From: Bacteroidota bacterium
Lineage (GTDB): Bacteria > Bacteroidota > Bacteroidia > Chitinophagales > BACL12
Reading direction: 5' to 3'
Length of the DNA: 64,000 nt
Assembly: GCA_016715425.1 (NCBI GenBank)
Contig: JADKAC010000008.1
Coordinates: forward strand, 293,001 to 357,000
Made by a program: the position numbers and the translations under genes. The notes beneath the pieces are model-generated. The model made no database searches, was not told the origin of the DNA, and was given only the letters and a program-made list of their open reading frames with translations. Each line of letters opens with the position of its first letter. Position 1 is the first letter of the stretch. Positions 50,785 to 59,132 of this stretch are shown piece by piece.

Positions 50785-50788
50785 GGTG

Positions 50789-50796
50789 CAAAGGTA
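50789..50796 (-). promoter_or_regulatory. -7 promoter box (TACCTTTG) of panD
   Basis: Exact TAnnTTTG on the minus strand in the 16-bp panC-panD gap, followed by CACC and ATG 50784. No good -33 element (that region is the end of panC). It could be an internal promoter giving a leaderless panD mRNA, or chance. Confidence 0.35.
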
Positions 50797-50800
50797 AGTT

Positions 50801-51655
50801 TTAAGTAGTTTCCTTTACTACGTTATCCAATAATCTGATTCCTTCTACTACAACTGCGGTAACGATTACAAATGCATTCTGTTCATTATACTTCACCATA
50901 GGTTTGAGATTTTCTGCATTTAAAATTTTAAAATAATCTGTTTTAAAATCAGCGTTTGCATCTATCTTTTTTCTTGCTTCCATTTCTATCGTATCAAATT
51001 TCATTTCCGCAAGTTTTGATATGGCCCATTGCAAAGTGGTATAAATAATTCCCGCAGTATTTCTTGCTTCCACACTTAATCTTGCATTTCTGGAACTCAT
51101 TGCCAAGCCATTTTCCTCTCTATAAATCGGGCAGCGAACTACTTGTACAGAAAGATTTAAAAGTGAATTCATTTTGTTGATAATTGCCCATTGCTGATAA
51201 TCCTTTTGACCCAGATATAAAATATCCGGCTGCACTATTTCCAATAACAGTTTTACCACCTGCGCTACTCCTGCAAAATGCCCCGGGCGGCTGCTGCCTT
51301 CCAATCCGGTATCTAATCCTTCAAAATCAAATTGAGTTTGCACTTTCACCACATCACCATACACATCTTTGGTTTGAGGTAAATACAACACCTCACATTC
51401 TGCGGCTAACAACATAGAAATATCCGCTTCAGTAGTGCGAGGATATTTTGCAAGATCAGTTGAATCATTAAACTGTGTAGGGTTAACAAAAATGCTGCAC
51501 ACAGTAAGGTCATTCGTTGTTTTCGATTGTTGAATCAATGAAATATGACCGGCATGCAGAGCTCCCATAGTAGGAACAAAACCAATGGAATGCCCTTGCT
51601 TCTTTACAGAATGCAGGTATTTTTTAAGATCAGATTGGTGTAAAAACAGCTTCAT
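50801..51655 (-). CDS. panC: pantothenate synthetase PanC
   Basis: A 284-residue ATP-dependent ligase joining pantoate and beta-alanine. Signatures: FVPTMGALHAGHISLI (HxGH nucleotide site), FVNPTQFN, SRPGHFAGVAQVV, YLGQKDYQQWAII and the KMSKS-like LAMSSRNARLS. Length normal. It heads a minus-strand run panC-panD-flippase-rfaE2 and is divergent from the GT5-like gene. Confidence 0.96.
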   Translation of the reverse strand: MKLFLHQSDLKKYLHSVKKQGHSIGFVPTMGALHAGHISLIQQSKTTNDLTVCSIFVNPTQFNDSTDLAKYPRTTEADISMLLAAECEVLYLPQTKDVYGDVVKVQTQFDFEGLDTGLEGSSRPGHFAGVAQVVKLLLEIVQPDILYLGQKDYQQWAIINKMNSLLNLSVQVVRCPIYREENGLAMSSRNARLSVEARNTAGIIYTTLQWAISKLAEMKFDTIEMEARKKIDANADFKTDYFKILNAENLKPMVKYNEQNAFVIVTAVVVEGIRLLDNVVKETT

Positions 51656-51714
51656 AAATGATGGTTCAAGGTTTCAAGATTCATTTGTATAATTAAGTTA
51701 TAAACGATATTATG

Positions 51715-51722
51715 TAACTTTG
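51715..51722 (+). promoter_or_regulatory. -7 promoter box (TAACTTTG) of the GT5-like/DUF4270/glmS run
   Basis: Exact TAnnTTTG match about 62 nt before ATG 51785 in the divergent gap with panC. No clear -33 at the ideal distance. Confidence 0.5.
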
Positions 51723-51784
51723 CGCTTCAAAATTAAAATTCTGAAAAGAATTTAACCTCCTTTCAAAAAGCAGCAAAAATAAGT

Positions 51785-52588
51785 ATGGATAATAAGCGGA
51801 TATTGATAATTACTCAAGAACTTACACCTTATCTGAACGGCACGGAGATGAGTGAATTAGTGAATGAATTGCCACAATACATGCAAAATCATGGTAATGA
51901 ACTGCGTATTCTTATGCCACGTTACGGCACTATTAACGAGCGCCGCCACAGACTTCATGAGGTAGTTCGCCTTAGCGGTATGAATATCATTATTAAAGAA
52001 GACGACTACCCATTAATCATAAAAGTAGCCTCCTTGCCGGGTTCCCGTATTCAGGTTTATTTCCTGGATAACGATGATTTATTTAAGCGTAAGTATGTTT
52101 TCCATGATGAAAATGAAGCTTTTTATGAGGACAATGCAGAGCGTATGGTGTTTTTCTGTAAAGCTGCATTAGAAACAGTGAAGAAATTTCAATGGGCACC
52201 TGACATTATTCATTGCCACGGATGGATGACAAGTTTAATTCCCCTTTATCTGAAAACAGTTTATAAAAATGAACCTGTGTTGCAAAATGCGAAGATTGTT
52301 TACAGCGTATATAAAAATGCCTTTGAAGATAAATTGTCAAAATCTTTTTTTGATAAAGCGCCTATTTCTGAAGCCGTAACCAAAGAACATTTGGATGAAT
52401 TTAAAGACTTAAAAAATTCAGGTATTAATAAAGGCGGAGCTGCTTTTGCTGATGCTGTAATTGCCGGAAGCAATGAGTTGGACAAGGACATTCTAAAATA
52501 TTTAAAGGGTTTAGACAAACCTGTTTTGGATTATGAAGGCGGAGAAGATTACCTTGAAAAGTATGCGGCATTTTATAATGGACTGTAA
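51785..52588 (+). CDS. stand-alone glycogen/starch synthase N-terminal domain protein (GT5-like)
   Basis: A 267-residue cytoplasmic protein equal to only the N-terminal half of glycogen synthase GlgA: ILIITQELTPYLNGTEMSEL replaces the KxGG loop region, ELRILMPRYGTINERRH, YEDNAERMVFFCKAALETVK and PDIIHCHGWMTSLIPLYLKT follow in GlgA order. The C-terminal Rossmann domain with the nucleotide-sugar site is absent and the KTGGL motif is altered, so catalytic activity is doubtful. Such half-proteins next to panC, DUF4270 and glmS recur in Bacteroidota, which suggests a conserved but undefined role, perhaps in envelope metabolism. Confidence 0.8.
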   Translation: MDNKRILIITQELTPYLNGTEMSELVNELPQYMQNHGNELRILMPRYGTINERRHRLHEVVRLSGMNIIIKEDDYPLIIKVASLPGSRIQVYFLDNDDLFKRKYVFHDENEAFYEDNAERMVFFCKAALETVKKFQWAPDIIHCHGWMTSLIPLYLKTVYKNEPVLQNAKIVYSVYKNAFEDKLSKSFFDKAPISEAVTKEHLDEFKDLKNSGINKGGAAFADAVIAGSNELDKDILKYLKGLDKPVLDYEGGEDYLEKYAAFYNGL

Positions 52589-52626
52589 GCCGGCAATAAT
52601 TTTAAATTAATTCCGATATCTGGAAG

Positions 52627-53991
52627 ATGAAAAATAAATGTTGGCTTATTGTTGTTCTCACAGTTTCAATACTTATAAGTCAAAGTTGTAAGCGACCCAC
52701 AATGTTGGGAGAGGATTTAATACCTCCTTACGATCAATTACACTCGCAGCGTCAGGATACTTTTACAATAATTACTACCATTCTTCCTGATGATTCCGCC
52801 ATTACCAGCTTCAATGTATTTTATGCTTTGGGAAGTGTAAACAATACAGATTTCGGTAAATCATCCGCCGGTATTTATACACAGGTAAATCTGCCTACAA
52901 ACAATTTATATCTGGGTCCGAATGCTGCAGTTGATTCCATTGTACTCATTTTAAATTATGGTGGTTTTTATGGGGACTCTACTTCAACACAAACAGTAAG
53001 TGTCTATAAAATGGTGGATCGTTTTATTACCACTATCCCCTATTTCAGCGATGCAAAATTTCATTATCTGCCTGTAAGTATTGGTAAGAAAAGTAATTTC
53101 ATTCCCAAGCCAAAGGACAGCACAATTGTGTATGGTAAAAAAGCAGCACCTGCATTGCGTATTAAAATGAATGATGCATTTGTTCAGGAATTTTTAAATC
53201 CTGCCGATACCACTAAATTTTTAAACGATACTTTATTTACTAATTTCCTGAAAGGATTATATATAGAAACCGATACATTATCCGGATTCAAAAACAATGT
53301 GATGCTGCTCAATTTGTATTCTTCATTATCGGGAATGGCGGTTTACTATCATAATGATTTGGCAGATTCTCTCACTGTTTTGTTTCCCATTCTCGGTCCT
53401 AAAGTAAATACCTTCACCCATAATTATATGGGCAGTAATGCATTTCTGCCATTAACAAATCCTAATTATGAAACGGGTGACAGTTTATTATATGTGCAGG
53501 GATTAACCGGGTTGAAAGCATACATTCAAATTCCGTATTTAAAGAATCTGGAAGGTGTGGCAATTAATAAAGCGGAGATAACATTTACACTTGCCCGACC
53601 TGTGGATTCTATTTTTCCACCACCTAATGAGTTGATGTTTATTACATCAGACTCCTTGAAAAAAAATCAATTTATCTATAGAGATTATGCCACTGAAACT
53701 TTTATTTCAGTAGTAGATCAAGATATCTTTTTTTCAGGAATTACTTATGATTACGGTGGGAATCTGTTAAGTGGTGTTGATGCATTTGGTCAACCGGTTA
53801 TGACTTATAAATTCAATTTAACCCGGCACTTTCAGAAAGTAATACAGGGCGACTTGCCAAATAATGGTTTTATGTTGATTGTTTTTCCCGGATACCGAAT
53901 ACCCAATTCTGTAATTTTGGGAGGAAGCGGTCACAGCAATGAGAACTTAAAACCATACCTCTCGATTACATACACAAACGTGGCTGAATAA
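52627..53991 (+). CDS. DUF4270 lipoprotein
   Basis: A 454-residue lipoprotein (LIVVLTVSILISQSC, lipobox SQSC at ~residue 20; mature protein begins CKRPTMLGEDLIPP). GxDLIP just after the Cys and the long beta-rich body with repeated strand pairs (VDSIVLILNYGGFYGDS, INKAEITFTLARP) match the DUF4270 family of Bacteroidota, whose function is not known. 38 bp after the GT5-like gene and 32 bp before glmS, so these three are probably one operon. Confidence 0.85.
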   Translation: MKNKCWLIVVLTVSILISQSCKRPTMLGEDLIPPYDQLHSQRQDTFTIITTILPDDSAITSFNVFYALGSVNNTDFGKSSAGIYTQVNLPTNNLYLGPNAAVDSIVLILNYGGFYGDSTSTQTVSVYKMVDRFITTIPYFSDAKFHYLPVSIGKKSNFIPKPKDSTIVYGKKAAPALRIKMNDAFVQEFLNPADTTKFLNDTLFTNFLKGLYIETDTLSGFKNNVMLLNLYSSLSGMAVYYHNDLADSLTVLFPILGPKVNTFTHNYMGSNAFLPLTNPNYETGDSLLYVQGLTGLKAYIQIPYLKNLEGVAINKAEITFTLARPVDSIFPPPNELMFITSDSLKKNQFIYRDYATETFISVVDQDIFFSGITYDYGGNLLSGVDAFGQPVMTYKFNLTRHFQKVIQGDLPNNGFMLIVFPGYRIPNSVILGGSGHSNENLKPYLSITYTNVAE

Positions 53992-54023
53992 TTTTTTTTA
54001 ATCATACTTAAATCAATTTTTTT

Positions 54024-55859
54024 ATGTGTGGTATAGTTGGCTATATCGGAAAAAGGGAAGCATTTCCCATAATCATTAAAGGCTTACATCGCTTAGAATA
54101 TCGGGGATATGATTCCGCAGGTGTTGCATTATTAAATGGCGACATGCGTATTTATAAATGTCCGGGAAAAGTAAGTGATTTGGAAGCACTCACAGATGGT
54201 AAAAATGTAAAAGGTACTATTGGAATTGGTCACACTCGTTGGGCCACTCATGGTGAACCTAATACTCGTAATGCACATCCGCATATGTCCAACGGACAGA
54301 AGCTTGCAATTATTCATAATGGCATAATTGAAAATTATGCATCCTTAAAAGCAGAGTTGTTGAAACGTGGTCATATTTTCGAAAGCGATACTGATACCGA
54401 AGTGCTGATTCATTTAATAGAAGATATCCAGCAAAAAGAAAAAGTGGAATTGGAAGAAGCAGTGCGCATTGCATTGAATCAGGTAATTGGTGCTTATGCC
54501 ATTGTGGTGATTAGTGAAGAAGAACCCGATAAATTAATTGCAGCCCGCAAAAGTTCTCCACTTGTTGTAGGAATTGGGAAAGACGAATTTTTTCTTGCTT
54601 CTGATGCTACGCCATTAATTGAATATACACGCAATGTAGTTTATCTCAATGATGAAGAAATAGCAATTGTACATCGCAATGGTGAGCTGGTTATTAAAAC
54701 ATTGCACAATGAAGAACAGACTCCCTATATACAAGAATTGCAAATGCAACTCGACTTGTTAGAGAAAGGCGGTTATGAGCATTACATGCTGAAAGAAATT
54801 AATGAGCAGCCGAACTCCATTAAAGATTCCATGCGTGGACGTTTAGGTGAAGGCAACAGAATTATTCTGGGTGGAATCATTGAATACGAAAATAAAATAG
54901 TGAATGCCAAACGCATTATAATAATTGCATGCGGCACGTCATGGCATGCAGGATTAGTAGGTGAATATTTATTTGAAGATCTCGCACGTATTCCTGTGGA
55001 AGTAGAATACGCATCTGAATTTCGTTATCGCAATCCTGTATTAAATGAAGAAGATATTGTGCTTGCTATTTCACAAAGTGGGGAAACTGCAGATACATTA
55101 GCAGCAATTGAATTGGCAAAATCAAAAGGTGCTACAGTATTAGGAATTTGTAATGTTGTAGGTTCATCAATTGCAAGAGCAACACATGGCGGAAGCTATA
55201 CACATGCAGGTCCTGAAATTGGTGTTGCATCCACTAAAGCATTTACCGCACAAGTAACAGTGCTTACAATGATGGCTTTATCTATTGGTCGTAAAAAAGG
55301 TACAATAACTGAATCAAGATATCAGGCAATTGCAATTGAGTTGACAAAAATTCCTGAGAAAGTTGCAGAGGTTTTAAAAACTGATGAATTCATTTATCAG
55401 ATAGCTGAAAAATATAAAGACGTAACTAATTTTTTATATCTCGGTCGGGGATATAATTTCCCTGTTGCGTTAGAGGGTGCCTTGAAATTAAAAGAGATTT
55501 CATACATACATGCCGAAGGATATCCTGCTGCTGAAATGAAACACGGACCTATTGCTTTGATTGATAAAAATATGCCTGTAGTTGTTGTCGCAACAAATAA
55601 AAGTGCTTATGAAAAAATTGTAAGTAATGTACAGGAAGTGAAGGCACGTAAAGGACAAGTAATCGCAATTGTATCCGAGCATGATGAAGTAATGTATGGC
55701 CTTGCTGATCATGTTATAAAAATTCCGGATACGGAAGAAGCACTTACTCCTTTGCTCTCAGTTATTCCATTACAATTATTAGCTTATCATATTGCTTTAA
55801 TGAGAGGTTGCAATGTAGACCAACCAAGAAATCTTGCAAAAAGTGTTACGGTGGAGTAG
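54024..55859 (+). CDS. glmS: glutamine-fructose-6-phosphate aminotransferase GlmS
   Basis: A 611-residue isomerizing GlcN-6-P synthase. The N-terminal glutaminase uses Cys2 (MCGIVGYIGKREAFPIIIKG), with RLEYRGYDSAG and HTRWATHGEPN; two SIS domains follow (IACGTSWHAG, AISQSGETADTLAAIE; YLGRGYNFPVALEGALKLKE), and the C-terminus is the usual PRNLAKSVTVE. It makes GlcN-6-P for peptidoglycan and LPS. No glmS ribozyme sequence is evident in the short upstream gap. Its TAG stop is the first TAG of a GTGAGTAGTGAATGG word array. Confidence 0.97.
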   Translation: MCGIVGYIGKREAFPIIIKGLHRLEYRGYDSAGVALLNGDMRIYKCPGKVSDLEALTDGKNVKGTIGIGHTRWATHGEPNTRNAHPHMSNGQKLAIIHNGIIENYASLKAELLKRGHIFESDTDTEVLIHLIEDIQQKEKVELEEAVRIALNQVIGAYAIVVISEEEPDKLIAARKSSPLVVGIGKDEFFLASDATPLIEYTRNVVYLNDEEIAIVHRNGELVIKTLHNEEQTPYIQELQMQLDLLEKGGYEHYMLKEINEQPNSIKDSMRGRLGEGNRIILGGIIEYENKIVNAKRIIIIACGTSWHAGLVGEYLFEDLARIPVEVEYASEFRYRNPVLNEEDIVLAISQSGETADTLAAIELAKSKGATVLGICNVVGSSIARATHGGSYTHAGPEIGVASTKAFTAQVTVLTMMALSIGRKKGTITESRYQAIAIELTKIPEKVAEVLKTDEFIYQIAEKYKDVTNFLYLGRGYNFPVALEGALKLKEISYIHAEGYPAAEMKHGPIALIDKNMPVVVVATNKSAYEKIVSNVQEVKARKGQVIAIVSEHDEVMYGLADHVIKIPDTEEALTPLLSVIPLQLLAYHIALMRGCNVDQPRNLAKSVTVE

Positions 55860-56195
55860 TGGATGGTGAATGGTGAGTAGTGAATGGTGAATGGTGAGTA
55901 GTGAGTAGTGAGAAAAATGAGTGATCAGTAATGAGTAATGAGTTTTTATCAACCCGAAACTCGAAACATTTTTTCGCCAAAAGCCAACAGCTAATCGCCA
56001 ATAACCAGTTAATCAGTGATGAGCTTTTTTCAACTCGAAACCCGAAACCCGAAACATTTTTTCGCCAACAGCCAAAAGCTAACAGCTAATAGCCAGTTAA
56101 TCATAGATAAGTTCTAAGTCAATGGTCTAAGTCAACAGTCTAAGTCAATTGTCTAAGTCAGCAGTCATTGTCAACTGTCAATTGTCAACTGTCAA
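55857..56195. repeat. composite word-repeat element between glmS and the amidohydrolase gene
   Basis: Fills the entire convergent gap. Plus-strand order: GGTGAATGGTGAGTAGTGAA words (55857-55912), AGTGATCAGTAATGAG words (55917-55943), AACCCGAAACTCGAAAC, GCCAAAAGCCAACAGC, AATCAGTGATGAGC, AACTCGAAACCCGAAACCCG, GCCAACAGCCAAAAGC, four 13-bp units TCTAAGTCAA(T/C)(G/A/T)G (56113-56164), and TTGTCAACTGTCAATTGTCA (to 56195). The last module contains the amidohydrolase TGA (56178-56180). No gene. Module order is the same as at 36016-36333. Confidence 0.8.
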
Positions 56196-57359
56196 ATGAA
56201 CAGAACTTCCTTCTAACAGCATTGTATCGGTATTAAAATTTTTCAGTAAAACAACACCCGGATTTTTGCCTGTGTCAAAGGAGCCAAATTCATTATCAAT
56301 ATTTAAAAATTTAGCACCGTATAAAGTTGCCCAACGCAAAAGTTCATTGGTTTGTAATGAAGGAAAATGTTTTTGAAGAAGTTGTAATTCTGATAAAATA
56401 TCCAATGATAAATTGGAAGCCAAACTATCTGTTCCAATTGTAAAATATTGTGCTTGATTGCGCAAGGTTAAAATATCCGGAAGACGATCTTCAATAAACA
56501 TATTTGCATTGGGACATAAACACCAAAATAAATTGGGATGTAATTCTTCTGCATATAATAAATCCCAGGGTGTGGCAATTGTATTATGCACCATCAATGT
56601 ATTTACTTCAGGATTAAAATAAGGAAGTAATGTTTCTAAACTTGTTTTGCCGCTTGGTTTAAAAAAAGAAATATCAATTTTCAAATCACGATATAATTTG
56701 CGATACAAACCTGTACCCTGCACATACAATTCATTTTCATCATTGCTTTCTAACATATGAAAACTCGTGGGAGAATTATTCTCAAAATTGTGGTTACTGA
56801 TTCTTTCTATTAACCTCTCTGAAACTGAATAAGGCGCATGCGGAGCAAAGGAAGCATGCAATCCAAAACTATGTGCCTCCGTTAATAATCTGTTACCCTT
56901 ATCCATAACAGCAGAAGCACTTTGCGGATTAAAACCAATCAACTCAATAAAAGTATGATAGTGTAAATTGCGTTTTGCTTTTTGCTGAAATGTATGTGAT
57001 GTATTGCAAATATCAGCCACTGCAACAATACCATTTTTAATCATCTCATCTTCTGCAATTATGATAGCAGAAAATATTTCTTCATCCGTACTTTCTCTTT
57101 TATGAGTTACATTTTCAAGAAATACAGGCAAGCCTGTTTTTTGCGCAAATTGATTTCTTAAATGTGATAGTTCGAGATGACAATGTGTATTTATAAAACC
57201 CGGAATTAATGCGCCTTTAAAAATTTCTAATTCAGAATCTAAAAAATTACTGCGAGGTTCAATACTTATAATTTTATTTTCATCACTGATTAATAACACG
57301 GCATCTTTCACCGGAGCAGAAGTAATTGGGAAAATAATATCGGCGGTTAATTTGCGCAT
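56178..57359 (-). CDS. amidohydrolase family protein (chlorohydrolase/deaminase type)
   Basis: A 393-residue metal-dependent hydrolase. Motifs: GALIPGFINTHCHLELSHLR (HxH metal site), SFAPHAPYSVSERLIERI (third His), FHMLESNDENELY, NTIATPWDLL and the late Asp in YFTIGTDSLASN. The layout matches guanine/atrazine-chlorohydrolase-type deaminases; HCHLELS is also typical of aminodeoxyfutalosine deaminase of the alternative menaquinone route, but no other mqn gene is here. The last residues (HLTVDN) and stop codon are encoded by a TTGACAGTTGACAATTGA word repeat, so the C-terminus may be secondary. Confidence 0.78.
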   Translation of the reverse strand: MRKLTADIIFPITSAPVKDAVLLISDENKIISIEPRSNFLDSELEIFKGALIPGFINTHCHLELSHLRNQFAQKTGLPVFLENVTHKRESTDEEIFSAIIIAEDEMIKNGIVAVADICNTSHTFQQKAKRNLHYHTFIELIGFNPQSASAVMDKGNRLLTEAHSFGLHASFAPHAPYSVSERLIERISNHNFENNSPTSFHMLESNDENELYVQGTGLYRKLYRDLKIDISFFKPSGKTSLETLLPYFNPEVNTLMVHNTIATPWDLLYAEELHPNLFWCLCPNANMFIEDRLPDILTLRNQAQYFTIGTDSLASNLSLDILSELQLLQKHFPSLQTNELLRWATLYGAKFLNIDNEFGSFDTGKNPGVVLLKNFNTDTMLLEGSSVHLTVDN

Positions 57360-57399
57360 AACATATTAAACGTAAAGCAATCATTACATCTTGCAATTC

Positions 57400-58896
57400 T
57401 CATTTTACATCTCTTGAATACAACAATGTAATAGCTGCAATTTTTTTTGCCAATGCCTCTTTAAAATCACTATTTTTCATGCGCCATTGCCAGTTATCTT
57501 TTGTAGTTCCCGGTAAATTCATTCTGCCACTTGAGCCTGCTGCAAGAAAATCCTGCATCGGGGCAATTGCCGTATCCGCAACACTACTCCATGCAGCACG
57601 AATCATATCCCAATGAATTCCTTTTACTGTGCCATTTATATATTCCAATGCAAACTTTTTATCCTCCGGTTTTGCATTTATAAACCAACCTCTTACCGTT
57701 TCATTATCATGAGTGCCGGTATATACCACACAATTTTTAATATAGTTATGTGGTAAAAAATCATTTGCTTCTGCACTGTCAAAAGCAAATTGTAAAATCT
57801 TCATTCCGGGTAAATTAAATCCATCACGCAATGATTCTACATCAGGAGTAATCACACCAAGATCTTCTGCAATAATTGGCACATCGCCGAGACGATAGCG
57901 AATGGTTTCAAATAAATGCTGACCGGGTGCATTAATCCATTTTCCATTAATGGCAGTTGTTTCTCCAAACGGCACTGACCAATACGCAGCAAAGCCACGG
58001 AAATGATCAATACGCACTTTATCAAACATAAACAAGCTTGTATGAATGCGATCTACCCACCATGCAAATCCATCATTTGCCATTGCTTCCCAATTGAATA
58101 ATGGATTGCCCCAAAGCTGACCTGTCTCACTGAAATAATCAGGCGGAACACCACCAACAGCAATCGGATTTTTATTTACATCAAATTGAAACAGATGTGT
58201 ATTTGTCCATGCATCCGAACTATCCATTGCAACATAAATAGGTATATCACCAATTATTTCTATTCCACTTTCATTTGCATATTTTTTTAATGACATCCAT
58301 TCATTAAAAAATACACACTGAATAAATTTATGAAATTCAATTGTTTCATTTAATTCAATTTTTGCAGAAGCAATTGCATCTGCATTGCGCATTTTATATT
58401 CTTGAGGCCATTCACTCCAGGGTTTATTATCGAACTTTTCTTTTAATGCCATAAACAATGCATAGTCATCCAACCATGAAGTATTGAGTTGTTTAAATTG
58501 TATAAACTCATTTTTCAATATGTGTTCATGTAGATTTATAAAATTCTGTTCTGCTTTTTTCAGCAAAGGATATTTTCCATCAATCACTTTTCCAAAATCA
58601 ACACGACCTGTTCCCCATGCACCTGAAATCGGTAAATCATCAGCTTCTAACAATCCCAATTCTACCAAATGATCCATATCAATTAATAAAGGATTACCTG
58701 CTTTAGAAGAAAAACATTGATACGGTGAATCACCATAACCTGTCGGGCCAAGCGGTAATATTTGCCAGTATTTTTGTTTTGCTTTTACTAAAAAATCAAC
58801 AAACTTTCTTGCTTCCATTCCGAGTGTGCCAATACCATATTTACCGGGTAATGATGTAGGATGAAGTAAAATTCCACTTGCTCTTTCGCTTGACAT
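57400..58896 (-). CDS. malQ: 4-alpha-glucanotransferase MalQ (GH77)
   Basis: A 498-residue GH77 amylomaltase. Family motifs: SGILLHPTSLPGKYGIGTLG at the N-terminus, GDIPIYVAMDSSDAWTNTHL, the nucleophile in VRIDHFRGFAAYW, acid/base in IIAEDLGVITPDVESL, and transition-state Asp in YTGTHDNETVRGWF. It rearranges alpha-1,4-glucans from starch or glycogen. The nearby secreted alpha-amylase (61.8 kb) would supply maltodextrins. It is 40 bp upstream of the amidohydrolase on the same strand. Confidence 0.95.
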   Translation of the reverse strand: MSSERASGILLHPTSLPGKYGIGTLGMEARKFVDFLVKAKQKYWQILPLGPTGYGDSPYQCFSSKAGNPLLIDMDHLVELGLLEADDLPISGAWGTGRVDFGKVIDGKYPLLKKAEQNFINLHEHILKNEFIQFKQLNTSWLDDYALFMALKEKFDNKPWSEWPQEYKMRNADAIASAKIELNETIEFHKFIQCVFFNEWMSLKKYANESGIEIIGDIPIYVAMDSSDAWTNTHLFQFDVNKNPIAVGGVPPDYFSETGQLWGNPLFNWEAMANDGFAWWVDRIHTSLFMFDKVRIDHFRGFAAYWSVPFGETTAINGKWINAPGQHLFETIRYRLGDVPIIAEDLGVITPDVESLRDGFNLPGMKILQFAFDSAEANDFLPHNYIKNCVVYTGTHDNETVRGWFINAKPEDKKFALEYINGTVKGIHWDMIRAAWSSVADTAIAPMQDFLAAGSSGRMNLPGTTKDNWQWRMKNSDFKEALAKKIAAITLLYSRDVK

Positions 58897-59132
58897 AATT
58901 GCGTTAATTATTATGGCTGCAAGTTACAAAAAATGAAAGCGAATTGATTGATAGAGATACTTATACACTTTATCTTTTTATTAAAACATTTTCAGTTATT
59001 TTGATAGATACTTTGATGTAAAATACATTTTATTAGTGATTACAACAATCAGCATTTTTCTTTTTGTTTCATTTCATAAACTATGCGCAGATAATCTTAA
59101 GTGCATTAACTTGCAAATGCTTAATTCTTATT

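Noticed and set aside
53992..54023. glmS ribozyme upstream of glmS.
   Set aside because: The gap is 32 bp, far too small for the ribozyme core.
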